Positions 34,690 to 44,974 of a stretch of DNA of 64,000 nucleotides are shown piece by piece. This DNA comes from Bosea sp. 29B (GTDB taxonomy: Bacteria; Pseudomonadota; Alphaproteobacteria; Rhizobiales; Beijerinckiaceae). The position numbers were made by a program, and so were the translations under genes. The first letter of the stretch is position 1. The number at the start of each line of letters is the position of its first letter. The stretch lies in the NCBI RefSeq assembly GCF_902506165.1, contig NZ_LR733817.1, positions 914,255-978,254 on the forward strand. Direction: 5' to 3'. The notes under the pieces were generated by a model. That model was not told the DNA's origin and did no database searches. It saw only the letters and a list, made by a program, of their open reading frames with translations.

Positions 34690-35853
34690 ATGATCGAGCT
34701 GAACGACGACCAACGGGCGCTCTGCGACGGCGTCGCCGCGGTATGCAAACGTTTCGACGACGAATACTGGGCCGCCTGCGACCGCGACGCTCGCTTCCCG
34801 CGCGAGTTCCACCAGGCGATGGCGGCCGATGGCTGGCTCGGCGTCACCATGCCGGAGGAATTCGGCGGAGCCGGGCTCGGCGTCACTGAGGCGGCGCTGG
34901 TCATGCACACCGTCGCCGGCTGTGGCGGGGCGATGGCGGCGGCCTCCTCGATCCACATCAACATGTTCGGCCCGCATCCGATCGTGGTGCACGGCTCGCC
35001 TGAGCAGAAGCAGCGCTGGCTGCCGCGGCTGGTCTCGGGTGAGGATCAGGTCTGCTTCGGCGTGACCGAGCCCAATGCCGGGCTCGACACCACCAACATC
35101 ACGACTTTCGCGACCAAAGTGGAGGGCGGCTATCGCGTCTCCGGGCGCAAGATCTGGACCTCGACCGCGCAGGTCGCCAGCAAGATCCTGCTGCTCACCC
35201 GCACCACGGCGCGCAAGGACGCCAAGCGCCCGACCGAGGGCATGACGATCTTCTACACCGATCTCGACCGCTCGACATTCGAGGTGAAGAGCATCGCCAA
35301 GCATGGCCGCGCCGCGGTCGATTCCAACATGGTCTTCATCGACGACGTCTTCATTCCCGACGAGGACCGCATCGGCGAGGAAGGCAAGGGCTTCAGCTAC
35401 CTCCTCGACAGCCTGAATCCCGAGCGCGTGCTGATCGCAGTCGAGGCAATCGCGATCGGCCAGGACGCGCTCGGCCGGGCTGCCCGCTATGCCCGGGAAC
35501 GCAATGTCTTCGGTCGGCCGATCGGCCAGAACCAGGGCATCCAGCACCCGCTGGCCGAGCGCTGGATCGCACTCGAGGCCGCCTGGCTGATGGCGATGAA
35601 GGCGGCCGCGCTCTACGACGCCGGCAAGCCCTGCGGCGCCGAAGCGAACGGCGCCAAGTTCCTTGGCGCCCGCGCCGGCTATGACGCCTGCCTGCAGGCG
35701 GTGATGACCCATGGCGGCATGGGCTATGCCAAGGAGTACCAGGTCGAGCGTCTGCTGCGCGAGGTGCTGGTGACGCGGCTCGCCCCGATCAGCGAGCAAC
35801 TGATCCTCTCTTTCATCGCCGAGAAGGTGCTCGGGCAGCCGAAATCATATTGA
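34690..35853 (+). CDS. Acyl-CoA dehydrogenase
   Basis: The 387-residue flavoenzyme has the FAD/substrate signature CFGVTEPNAGLDTTNI (about residues 124-139), GRKIWTSTAQVA near 150, a family segment RNVFGRPIGQNQGIQ near 271-285 and a C-terminal VMTHGGMGYAKEYQVERLLRE. The usual catalytic-base position after QAVMTHGGMGY is occupied by A-K-E-Y. It should oxidise the saturated acyl-CoA produced by the CoA transferase. It follows the BKACE gene by 20 bases in the same operon. Confidence 0.93.
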   Translation: MIELNDDQRALCDGVAAVCKRFDDEYWAACDRDARFPREFHQAMAADGWLGVTMPEEFGGAGLGVTEAALVMHTVAGCGGAMAAASSIHINMFGPHPIVVHGSPEQKQRWLPRLVSGEDQVCFGVTEPNAGLDTTNITTFATKVEGGYRVSGRKIWTSTAQVASKILLLTRTTARKDAKRPTEGMTIFYTDLDRSTFEVKSIAKHGRAAVDSNMVFIDDVFIPDEDRIGEEGKGFSYLLDSLNPERVLIAVEAIAIGQDALGRAARYARERNVFGRPIGQNQGIQHPLAERWIALEAAWLMAMKAAALYDAGKPCGAEANGAKFLGARAGYDACLQAVMTHGGMGYAKEYQVERLLREVLVTRLAPISEQLILSFIAEKVLGQPKSY

Positions 35854-36031
35854 GGGGTCCAGCTACGCGGTTACCTCGCGGTTGCAGTCTCCAGGCTGCA
35901 TCGGCGTCAATGCCAGTCTCCTGATTTCAGTGCAGCCTCGGCATTACAACCTGAACTGGAGTGCACTGACGCGCCATCGCGAGACAAGCATGGAATGGTG
36001 TAAATCTCTGATACTTCTTGATAAATTGCTT

Positions 36032-36074
36032 GCCAAGGTTGGGGTCGAGGGTTCGAATCCCTTCGCCCGCTCCA
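36032..36074 (+). pseudogene. tRNA 3'-end fragment (probable integration scar), copy 1
   Basis: The segment contains a T-arm (GAGGG, TTCGAAT, CCCTT) followed by CGCCCGCTCCA, that is, an acceptor 3' strand ending in CCA. No anticodon or D arm precedes it; the upstream bases do not fold as a tRNA. It is therefore the 3' part of a tRNA gene, as left by tyrosine recombinases that use tRNA ends as att sites. The isotype cannot be told. The remaining bases of 35854-36248 include short GTTACCTCGCGGTTAC repeats (about 35871 and 36183) and the terminator. Confidence 0.65.
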
Positions 36075-36103
36075 GACAATCTCTAGGTTTGAGAAGCACG
36101 TAA

Positions 36104-36127
36104 GCGTCGGGTTTCCCGGCGCTTTTT
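36104..36127 (+). terminator. Rho-independent terminator after tRNA fragment
   Basis: GCGTCGGG (36104-36111) and CCCGGCGC (36115-36122) form a stem with a three-base loop and one G-U pair, followed by TTTTTGCTTTT. It lies where the terminator of an intact tRNA gene would be. Confidence 0.75.
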
Positions 36128-36248
36128 GCTTTTCGGGCCTGGGCAGTTTGGGGCCATTTCCAGAGGGCTCAGAAAGCCCGTGGTTACCTCGCGGTTACAA
36201 GTCCGATCCGGAGCCGCACCGGGCCTCTCCGCCCACTCCCGCTAATCC

Positions 36249-37148
36249 TCACTGTTTAAAGCAATTCTCCCGATGCCACTGCAGGAAATGCGGGTGCGGG
36301 CGATCGTGGGCTCGCAGCGGCGGTAGTGCTCGGCCTGTCCAGTTGATGAAGCTGCGTATCCCCTCCGCATCATTGGCCTGCCGCGAGACCAGGATGTCGA
36401 GATCGTCCGACAGGCTGATCAAGCCGCGATCGAACATCCAGTGAGCGGTGCCCGACAGGGCGATGCCATTGTTGACGATGTCCGGTCCCCTCGCCTCAAC
36501 CGGACGAATGTGGGCCGCGGCAACCTCGGCCCGACCGCCGCCATTGATCAGTTTGAGACCCGTAATCGCGCAGCGCTCGTCATAGGCGCGCAGAACGACA
36601 CGACGGAAAACGCGATCGCGAACGATCCGAGACGCAAGGAGCGTCGCCCGCTCGCGATCCTGCTCGAACACAAACGGAGCTTGCTCCTCCGCGAAGCCGC
36701 CCAATGCCGCATTCTCATCAAGGCGGGGCAACAACGGAGCCTGGTCATCCAAGCCGAGGCTGGTAATTCGATCGAAGTCCACTGGCGAGAGCGGGCGCAC
36801 TGCCGCCTGGGCACGACCAGAGATGCGCCCCTCCTCGTTCAGGACGCCGTGCTCGATTACACCCTGAGCGTCGGTGAAGGGAACCGGGTTGGCGAAATCG
36901 AGATAGCTGCCCGGCTCGATGATGGCGATGTACATGCCCGGCGCAACCGGATCGGGAATCACCTGCTGGACCTTGGCCACCGCGAAGTAGCCGCGTGTCC
37001 CGGTAACCTTCCGCGGCTCATAGTAGATGATCCAGTCACCGACACAGGCTTGCACGCGGCCGAGATACTGACGCGGGAACTGGTACCGCTCGGCTGGGCT
37101 GTCGTCGTAGATCGAATCCTGACGATGGATGAAGACACCGAAGGCCAT
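36249..37148 (-). CDS. HNH endonuclease (HNH_2 type)
   Basis: The 299-residue protein has a beta-rich N-terminal half (GDWIIYYEPRK, RGYFAVAKVQ, about residues 37-65) that looks EVE/PUA-like, and a C-terminal HNH_2 domain: VLRAYDERCAITGL, EVAAAHIRPVE, GPDIVNNGIALSGTAHWMFDRGLISL (about residues 185-245). The His of AAHI, Asn of NNG and His of AHW fit the HNH core. EVE/PUA-HNH proteins are candidates for restricting modified DNA. The gene follows the tRNA fragment; a truncated copy sits in the same setting at 61613. Confidence 0.8.
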   Translation of the reverse strand: MAFGVFIHRQDSIYDDSPAERYQFPRQYLGRVQACVGDWIIYYEPRKVTGTRGYFAVAKVQQVIPDPVAPGMYIAIIEPGSYLDFANPVPFTDAQGVIEHGVLNEEGRISGRAQAAVRPLSPVDFDRITSLGLDDQAPLLPRLDENAALGGFAEEQAPFVFEQDRERATLLASRIVRDRVFRRVVLRAYDERCAITGLKLINGGGRAEVAAAHIRPVEARGPDIVNNGIALSGTAHWMFDRGLISLSDDLDILVSRQANDAEGIRSFINWTGRALPPLRAHDRPHPHFLQWHRENCFKQ

Positions 37149-37383
37149 AATCGTTCAAACCACTCTGCCCAACGGAGCTGAGCAAGGCCAGACGCCCTGG
37201 TCAATCCTCGGTGGGCCATTTGCAGGCGTTGGCATATCGCCGTGAGGCAGACGTTCCTGATTGGCGCACCAGAGTTTCCTTCCCAACGCGACATCGCCTG
37301 CTGAGCTGCCGCGGGCGAAGGTCGCGTCGTCGTGCCCCTCGACCTTCGATCCGCGGGCGCGCAGAGCCTGCCTCCAGGCTCGC

Positions 37384-39255
37384 TCAGCCTGGGCGCCGCA
37401 TCAGGCTGATCGGCCGGCCGAGCCGCGCGATCCTGTCTTCGAGTGCGGCGAGGTCCGGCGGCGACCGAAGGTCTGTCTGGACTGAAGCGTCGAGCGCTGG
37501 CGAGCGCGGGCCGGCGATCACGGCGCAGGCCAGTACCGAGATGCCCTCCGGCAGCTTCCCGACCAGCTGCGGGACCAGCGTCTTGGGGGCGATCACATTG
37601 GTGTTTGGCGGCGCGATCTGGGCCTTGCCGCTTCGCTGCAGACCCGGCGAGAGATCGAACAGCGCCGACAGATCGGCGGGCGTCCGGATGATCGCTTCGC
37701 CAGACGCCGCGTGCAGCCCGTCAGGGGGCCCTGGCGGGCGCGGGATGGCGAAGCCGCCCTCGACGGCGACGAGCCGGCGCGGCGTGGTGACGCGATGCAC
37801 CCGGACATGATGGTCGTCCCGCCAGTACATCCAAGTCTCGACGGCGACATCGGCGCAAGGGCGCCAGCGCGCGAACAGCAGGTCGTCGGCGAGCAGCACT
37901 TCCTCGTTGTACTCGCGGAAGCGGTAATGCTGGCCGTCGCTGCTGAAGCCGATCATGTTGTCGAGGACGGCTTCCGACAAGCGGAGGGGATCGCTCTCGA
38001 CGCTGAAGCCGTAGCGCGCGGAATAGGCGAATTTCGCGTATTTTTCGGCGCCGAGGCGGGCCCAGCGATTGGTCGGCTCGGTCTGCTGGCCGCAGGCCAG
38101 GGCGACGGCATCGCCGGGGGGATTGGCCACCACCATGCCGGCATGAGGCAGCACCGCGGGCGTCGGCCGCGGTGGGCAGGGCTCTTCCTGAGCTGCCCAG
38201 AACGGGTGCTCATCCGGCAAAGCGAGCGGCAGGAAGGCCTTGAAGGCCCAGTAGGGCGATTGCGGCGAGTTGTAGCTCTCGCACATGTGCAGGTCGGGAT
38301 AGCCGTAGCCGACGGGCAGGATTCCGTCGCGCTCCGCCATGGGACGCTGCGCCCACCAGCGCAGATTGCGCAGGTAGAAGCCCTTGATCTGGCCCCAGGG
38401 CAGCACCTCCTCGCCGATCAGGGAGAGCGCGCCCCAGAAGCCGGCGACGGCGAAGCGGTAGGTCATCGAGCGCCCGAAGGCGAGAGCCGGACCATCATCG
38501 GCGAACCAGCGCGCGATGTCGGGCGCGATCAGCCGAGCCCGCTCGCGATAGGCATCGGCACGCTCGCCACCCTGCAAGGCAGCGAGCAGCGGTCCGTAGA
38601 AGTGGAAGGCGAAGGGGATGTAGTGGTCGGCGCGCCGGACATTGCCGTCGCTGTACCAGCCATCACCGAAATAGAACGCCTCGATCTCCTCGGCGTAGCG
38701 CTCGTCGAGCGAGCGGTCGTAGTCGGCGCCGACGCTGCCCAGCGCCATGCCGATCATCAACCGGAAGAACTTCCAGTTGTTGTCGGCAAAGTCGCAGGCG
38801 TGGCCGCGCCGGAGATAATCGGTAACTTGAGCTCGGGAGCGGAGATCGAGAGGCTCCCAGAGTTTGTCGGGGACCAGCCGCAAGGCGAAGCCGATCGCCG
38901 CCAGCTCGACCAGCCGCTGGTCGACCTGGCCCGGCCAGCCCCAGAATTCCGGATGATCGGGATCGCAGCCATTGGCGAGGCCCCGCGCAATCGGACCCCA
39001 GTCGATCCAGTCGGCGCCTCCCACCTGCGCCGGGGCCAGACCCCAGAGCAGGCGGGCATAGCCTTCCATATCCGCCGGCGCCTGGTCGAAATGAGCGGCG
39101 GTGGCCGAGAGGCGCAACCGCGCTCCGCCAGCCGAGCGATAGCGCTCGACCGGCTCCGCCAGTGCGCGCAGCGCCTTTTCGACATCGGCGCGACTGCGCA
39201 GCGGATTACCGGACCAGGGATGGAAGAGCCCTTCCGGGAAGATGGTATCGCTCAT
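37384..39255 (-). CDS. DUF2264 domain-containing protein
   Basis: The 623-residue cytosolic protein matches DUF2264 (NPLRSRADVEKALRAL, DNNWKFFRLMIGMAL, DGWYSDG, DYYIPFAFHFYG-like HYIPFAFHFY). Members have an (alpha/alpha) barrel and are linked to polysaccharide, particularly acidic-sugar, catabolism; the exact reaction is not known to me. It is the last gene of the ABC importer operon, 84 bases after the binding protein. A 235-base gap (37149-37383) to the HNH gene holds nothing recognisable. Confidence 0.85.
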   Translation of the reverse strand: MSDTIFPEGLFHPWSGNPLRSRADVEKALRALAEPVERYRSAGGARLRLSATAAHFDQAPADMEGYARLLWGLAPAQVGGADWIDWGPIARGLANGCDPDHPEFWGWPGQVDQRLVELAAIGFALRLVPDKLWEPLDLRSRAQVTDYLRRGHACDFADNNWKFFRLMIGMALGSVGADYDRSLDERYAEEIEAFYFGDGWYSDGNVRRADHYIPFAFHFYGPLLAALQGGERADAYRERARLIAPDIARWFADDGPALAFGRSMTYRFAVAGFWGALSLIGEEVLPWGQIKGFYLRNLRWWAQRPMAERDGILPVGYGYPDLHMCESYNSPQSPYWAFKAFLPLALPDEHPFWAAQEEPCPPRPTPAVLPHAGMVVANPPGDAVALACGQQTEPTNRWARLGAEKYAKFAYSARYGFSVESDPLRLSEAVLDNMIGFSSDGQHYRFREYNEEVLLADDLLFARWRPCADVAVETWMYWRDDHHVRVHRVTTPRRLVAVEGGFAIPRPPGPPDGLHAASGEAIIRTPADLSALFDLSPGLQRSGKAQIAPPNTNVIAPKTLVPQLVGKLPEGISVLACAVIAGPRSPALDASVQTDLRSPPDLAALEDRIARLGRPISLMRRPG

Positions 39256-39339
39256 GGTCACCTGTCGCCGGCCGTGATGCGGGCGCCCGTCGTCGGAGCG
39301 GAGCGCCCGGCCGGCGCCCCGCGATGGTCATGCGCCGCG

Positions 39340-40623
39340 TTACGGCTTGATGATGCGCAGTGCGTCGGCGAGCAGTTGCTCACCGGCTTTCGTCGGGCTG
39401 AGCTGTCCGAACGCGACCTTGTCGGCAATCGAGCGGAAGGAGCGTTCGTCGAACTCGGAGGTGCCGAGCGGATAGGGCGGCGGATAGGGGACGACACGCC
39501 CCTCGATCGCCTTGAGGTAGTCGAGGACCTTGCGCTCCAGCGGGTCGATCGTCGGCGCGATCGCCGCCATGACATCCAGGTTGACCGGGGCGCCGCGCTC
39601 GACTCCAAGCGCCTTGCCCGCTTCGACGTCGTTGATGAAGAAGTCGATGAAGCGGGCGGCCAGCTCGGGCGACTTCGCCGTGCTCGCGATCGACCAATGC
39701 AGGCCCGGCCGGTAGAACAGGCCGGACGGCGTGGTTTCGCTCTGGATCGGTAGCGACGTGATATCGAGCGGTGCTTTGGCGACCGCCTGATAGGCTGCCA
39801 GGAGATTGGAGTAGGACAGCGTCATCACGGCGTTGCCGCGCGCCATCTGGTTGCTGTCGACGTTGGCCTTGTCGAGGGCCTGAACTTCAGCGTTGGCGCA
39901 GCCACCTGCCTTGGCGAGCGCGTCCCAATAGGCGAACCACTCGGCGCCGTCCTTGGCGTCGAAGCCCGGCCGGCCTTCTGGCGTGAAGATGAGCTTGCCG
40001 CGCTGGAGGAGCCAGGACTGGAAGGTCTGCATGTAGCGCGAGCAGTTGCCGACGGCCCATACGTTCTTCTTGCCCATCGCCTTGGTCAGGTCGATGCAGA
40101 GCCTGGCGAACTGGTCCCAGGTCGTCGTTGCATTGGGCGGCGCGATGCCGGCGTCCTTGAACGCCTCGGCATGATAGAGCAGCGCGAAGGCGTTGAGCGA
40201 CAGGGGCATGCCCGTGACCTTGCCGTCGACCGTGCCAAGCGCCAGCACGCCAGGCGAGAGACGGTCGGTCCGGATGATCTTGCCGAGATACTCGTCGAGC
40301 GGCCGGGTAGCGCCGCGGCGGCTGTAGTCGGGGAAGCGGCCGGGCTCGAGCTGGAAGATGTCGGGCGCATTGCCGCCGGCGATCATCGTCGTCAGCTTCG
40401 ACCAGTAATCGGCACCGCCGACCTCTCCATTGATCTTGACCCCGGCATTGGCCGCCTCGAACAGCCGGGCGGCACCCAGCGTCCGCTCCGTGCGGGTGGG
40501 CGTGCCCCACCAGTAGAGGCGCATGACCGCTTCGGCGGCCCGGGCGTTAAAGCCGGCGGCTGGTGCAAGGGCGGTGGCGCCGAGCGCCAGGCCACCGCGC
40601 AGGGTGTCGCGTCTGCTGAGCAT
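39340..40623 (-). CDS. Sugar ABC transporter, periplasmic binding protein
   Basis: The 427-residue protein begins with a Tat-like signal (LSRRDTLRGGLALGATALAPAAG) and has the extracellular solute-binding family 1 pattern (GADYWSKLTTMIAGGNAPDIFQLEPG; WALLQRGK-type ligand loop). It delivers an oligosaccharide to the MalF/MalG-like permeases encoded upstream. The GH88 enzyme across the promoter suggests unsaturated uronic-acid oligosaccharides as ligands. Confidence 0.92.
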   Translation of the reverse strand: MLSRRDTLRGGLALGATALAPAAGFNARAAEAVMRLYWWGTPTRTERTLGAARLFEAANAGVKINGEVGGADYWSKLTTMIAGGNAPDIFQLEPGRFPDYSRRGATRPLDEYLGKIIRTDRLSPGVLALGTVDGKVTGMPLSLNAFALLYHAEAFKDAGIAPPNATTTWDQFARLCIDLTKAMGKKNVWAVGNCSRYMQTFQSWLLQRGKLIFTPEGRPGFDAKDGAEWFAYWDALAKAGGCANAEVQALDKANVDSNQMARGNAVMTLSYSNLLAAYQAVAKAPLDITSLPIQSETTPSGLFYRPGLHWSIASTAKSPELAARFIDFFINDVEAGKALGVERGAPVNLDVMAAIAPTIDPLERKVLDYLKAIEGRVVPYPPPYPLGTSEFDERSFRSIADKVAFGQLSPTKAGEQLLADALRIIKP

Positions 40624-40670
40624 GTCTCTCTCCTCCCCGAATATTGTTGTTGTCGTCGTTGATCCCGGCT

Positions 40671-41753
<1,083 letters not shown>

Positions 41754-41788
41754 TTCAGCTGTCGTCCGATGGAGCGAAAGGGGGCGGG

Positions 41789-42682
41789 TCATCGCTTCAT
41801 GCCAGTCGTGGCGATGCCTTCGATCAGCAAGCGCTGGAACACCAGGAACAGGATGAAGATCGGCAGGACGGTGAGCGTCGACATGGCGAAGAGCGCTCCC
41901 CAGTCCGATTGCCCAGCCGAGTCGACGAAGGTGCGCAGGCCGAGCTGGGCGGTGTATTTCTCGATGTCGTTCAGGTAGATCAGCGGCGCGAAGAAATCGT
42001 CCCAGGTCCAGATGAAAGAGAACACCGCGGCGGTTGCCAGGACCGGCGTCGACAGCGGCAGGATGACCTTCAGGAAGATGCGCAGCGGCCCGCAGCCGTC
42101 CATGACCGCCGCCTCGTCGAGCTCACGCGGGATGCCGCGGAAGAACTGCACCATCAGGAAGACGAAGAAGGCGTCGACGGCGAGGAATTTCGGGATCGTC
42201 AGCGGCAGGATCGTGTTCACCCAGCCGAGCTTCAGGAACATGATGTATTGCGGGATCAGCACGGCATGCTGCGGCAGCATCAGGGTGCCCAGCATCATGG
42301 CGAACCAGAAGCCCCGTCCGCGGAAGCGCAGCCGCGTGAAGGCATAGGCCGCCATCGCGCAGGAGAGCAGGTTGCCGGCGACGACCAACACCGAGATCAC
42401 CAGCGAGTTGAGGAAGAGCTGGCTGAAGCCGACGCTCAGCCCATTCCAGCCGCGGCGATAGGCGTCGAAGGTCGGAGCCTGCGGGATCAGCGAGGTCGAA
42501 TGGAAGATCTCGGAGTCTGGCCTCAGCGAGCTCGCCACCATCCAGAGCAGCGGATAGAGCAGCACGAAGGTTATGGCGAGCAGCAGCGCATAGGCGAAGG
42601 CGCGCCGCCAGGGCGAAGCGCTGTCGGCCCGGTTCGGCGCCGCCGGAAACGCGATGGCGGGAGCCCTGACCACCTCAGTCAT
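41789..42682 (-). CDS. Carbohydrate ABC transporter permease, MalG type
   Basis: The 297-residue membrane protein shows six hydrophobic spans and the EAA loop (DEAAVMDGCGPLRIFLKVILPLSTP, about residues 188-212, split in two here) that contacts the ATPase. It ends with a short basic tail. It overlaps the MalF-type gene by eight bases. Confidence 0.93.
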   Translation of the reverse strand: MTEVVRAPAIAFPAAPNRADSASPWRRAFAYALLLAITFVLLYPLLWMVASSLRPDSEIFHSTSLIPQAPTFDAYRRGWNGLSVGFSQLFLNSLVISVLVVAGNLLSCAMAAYAFTRLRFRGRGFWFAMMLGTLMLPQHAVLIPQYIMFLKLGWVNTILPLTIPKFLAVDAFFVFLMVQFFRGIPRELDEAAVMDGCGPLRIFLKVILPLSTPVLATAAVFSFIWTWDDFFAPLIYLNDIEKYTAQLGLRTFVDSAGQSDWGALFAMSTLTVLPIFILFLVFQRLLIEGIATTGMKR

Positions 42683-43586
42683 CGTAGTGTACCCAGTAGC
42701 GCGCCGACAGGAACGAGAGCGCGGTGAAGGCCGCGATGATCAGCACCAGGATCCAGGCCAGCGCCGACGCGTAGCCGAAGCGGAAGTTCGTGAAGGCTTC
42801 CTGGTAGAGATAGAGGGGGTAGAACAGCGTCGAGTCGATCGGGCCGCCGGTGCCGTCGCTGATCACGAAGGCCGAGGTGAAGGCCTTGAATGCGTCGATC
42901 GTCTGGATCACCGCGTTGAAGAAGATCACCGGCGTCAGCAAAGGCAGGGTGATCTTGAAGAACTGCCGGACGGGCAGGGCGCCGTCGATGCTGGCCGCCT
43001 CGTAGATATCCTGCGGAATCTGGCGCAGCCCTGCAAGGAAGATGATCATCGACGAGCCGAACTGCCAGACCGCCAGCAGGACGATCGTGTAGAGCGAGGT
43101 CGACGGGTTCGCTATCCAGCTTGGCCCTTCATAGCCAAACAGCGCGTGCAGGGCCTGGTTGAGGAGCCCGTCGCCGGCGAAGACCTGGCGCCAGAGCACG
43201 GCGATCGCGACGCTGCCTCCGATCAGCGAGGGCAGGTAGAACACTGCCCGGAAGAAGGAGAGGCCGGTCAGGCCCTTGTTCAGGGCGACCGCCACGCCGA
43301 GGGCGAAGATCAGCTTGAGCGGCACTGACAGCAGCACGAAGGTGAAGGTTACCGTCATCGCCGTGATGAAGCGCGGATCGTCGGTGGCGATACGCGTGTA
43401 GTTCTCGATGCCGACCCAGTTGGGCGCCGACAGGCCGCTATAGTCGGTCAGCGACAGGTAGAACGACGCGGCGACCGGGCCCAGCGTGAGCAGGACAAAG
43501 CCGAGCAGCCAGGGCAGCAGGAAGCCGTAGCCGGCGAGGTCATCCCGTTGGACGGCGCGCGCGTTCGCAGCTGCGGCGTTCGGCAT
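42675..43586 (-). CDS. Carbohydrate ABC transporter permease, MalF type
   Basis: The 303-residue membrane protein has a long first span (GFLLPWLLGFVLLTLGPVAA) and an EAA loop (YEAASIDGALPVRQF near residue 210). The ATG at 43586 is preceded by GGGGAGGAG; a longer frame reaching past 43700 would run through the operator and is rejected. It is the first gene of the importer operon and is controlled from the divergent promoter at 43587-43716. Confidence 0.92.
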   Translation of the reverse strand: MPNAAAANARAVQRDDLAGYGFLLPWLLGFVLLTLGPVAASFYLSLTDYSGLSAPNWVGIENYTRIATDDPRFITAMTVTFTFVLLSVPLKLIFALGVAVALNKGLTGLSFFRAVFYLPSLIGGSVAIAVLWRQVFAGDGLLNQALHALFGYEGPSWIANPSTSLYTIVLLAVWQFGSSMIIFLAGLRQIPQDIYEAASIDGALPVRQFFKITLPLLTPVIFFNAVIQTIDAFKAFTSAFVISDGTGGPIDSTLFYPLYLYQEAFTNFRFGYASALAWILVLIIAAFTALSFLSARYWVHYDD

Positions 43587-43655
43587 CGACTCCTCCCCAG
43601 GGCCTCTCGGTGTTAGCGAACGATAGGAAAGAAAAATATCTGCTTCAATAGAAAT

Positions 43656-43672
43656 TTTCGTCATTGACGAAA
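43656..43672. promoter_or_regulatory. LacI-type operator between importer operon and GH88 gene
   Basis: TTTCGTCA-T-TGACGAAA is a perfect 17-base palindrome with a central base. A weaker similar element, TTCGTTAATGCGAA, follows at about 43677-43690. Both fit the pseudo-palindromes of LacI/GalR regulators; the LacI gene lies 1.3 kb away. Confidence 0.65.
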
Positions 43673-43716
43673 TTAATTCGTTAATGCGAAAAATGCGCGT
43701 CCTAGGGAGACAAGCG

Positions 43717-44916
43717 ATGCGCATCGAGCCAAGCACCTATTTCTCGACAGTCGAGACCGCCGCAGCCGCCAGGCGCGACACGCGGCCTCATCAGGAGGCG
43801 CTGGAGCGCTGCGTCGCCAAATTGCGTCAGACCATGCCGGTGATTGGCCTGCGCAATCCGAAGATCGGCCTTCCCGACAACAGCTGGGTCTATTGCGGGC
43901 CTTATGACTGGGTGGTCAGCTTCCAGGCTGGGCAACTCTGGCTGGCGTTGCAATTGACCGGGGATCCGGCCTTCCTCAACGCCGCGCGCGCGCGGCGGGC
44001 GGTGTTCCGCGGCATCCTCGCTCATCAGAATGCGCAGAACCACGATCTCGGCTTCCAGTTTTCGCTCAGCTGCGTGGCCGAGTGGCTGATGACGGGGGAC
44101 GACGAGGCGCACGAGATGGCGCTCGCCGCAGCGCGGCAACTAGTTTGCCGTTATCGGCCTGACGGGCGCTATATCCAGGCCTGGAACGCCAGGCAGGTTC
44201 ATTCCCACCGCATGCAGGCCGAATTCGCCAATGGCCGGATCATCGCCGACACCATGCAGAATCTCGCGCTGCTCTACTGGGCACATCGCGAGACAGGCCG
44301 GGCGGATTTCCGCGAAGCGGCCGACGCCCATGCGCAGACCACGCTCGAACACATCGTCCGGCCCGACGACACGTCCTTCCACACCTTCGTCTTCGATATA
44401 GCCAGCGGCAAGCCGCTGCGCGGCGAGACCCATCAGGGCTATGCCGACGACTCTTGCTGGTCACGCGGCCAGGCCTGGCTGATCCACGGCTTCGCGCAGT
44501 CGGCCTTGACCACGGGCAATCTCGCCTATGCCGAAGCGGCCCGGCGACTCGCGGCCAAGGCCGAGGCGTTGATGGAGGATGACGCCGTGCCGGCCTGGGA
44601 TTTCGGCGCGCCGGACCAGCGCGGGACGCACCGCGACAGCTCAGCCGCCGCGGTCATGGCGGCGGGCGTCTATCTGCTGGCGGACCAATCCGAAGCGGGG
44701 GAGGCGGCACGCTGGCGCGGTTTGGGCGACCGGCTGCTCACTGGCCTGCTCGATCACTGCGATCTGACCCGTGATCCAGAGGCGCTCGGGCTCCTCGCTC
44801 ACGGCGCTTCGCATGTCAGGGCCGGCTATGCCGATACGATGCTTCCCTATGGTGATTATTACTTTATGGAGGCGTTGATGCGCTCGCTCGGTCACGACCA
44901 GTTCTTCTGGTCGTGA
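43717..44916 (+). CDS. Glycoside hydrolase family 88 unsaturated glucuronyl hydrolase
   Basis: The 399-residue (alpha/alpha) barrel enzyme has the catalytic-Asp segments NHDLGFQF (Asp at residue 110) and IIADTMQN (Asp at 178), and GYADDSCWSRGQAWLIHGF near 255-273, as in Bacillus UGL. It removes the 4,5-unsaturated uronic acid left by polysaccharide lyases. There is no signal peptide, so it works in the cytoplasm on imported oligosaccharides. ATG 43717 follows AGGGAGA. Confidence 0.88.
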   Translation: MRIEPSTYFSTVETAAAARRDTRPHQEALERCVAKLRQTMPVIGLRNPKIGLPDNSWVYCGPYDWVVSFQAGQLWLALQLTGDPAFLNAARARRAVFRGILAHQNAQNHDLGFQFSLSCVAEWLMTGDDEAHEMALAAARQLVCRYRPDGRYIQAWNARQVHSHRMQAEFANGRIIADTMQNLALLYWAHRETGRADFREAADAHAQTTLEHIVRPDDTSFHTFVFDIASGKPLRGETHQGYADDSCWSRGQAWLIHGFAQSALTTGNLAYAEAARRLAAKAEALMEDDAVPAWDFGAPDQRGTHRDSSAAAVMAAGVYLLADQSEAGEAARWRGLGDRLLTGLLDHCDLTRDPEALGLLAHGASHVRAGYADTMLPYGDYYFMEALMRSLGHDQFFWS

Positions 44917-44974
44917 CGGGGCGCTTCATTCCCTGTCTCTCCCATTGCGGGAGCGGTCTGCAGAAGTGGCCCGG

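Noticed and set aside
36032..36074. An intact tRNA gene
   Set aside because: Only the T-arm and acceptor 3' strand can be folded; no anticodon or D arm with matching acceptor 5' strand lies upstream.
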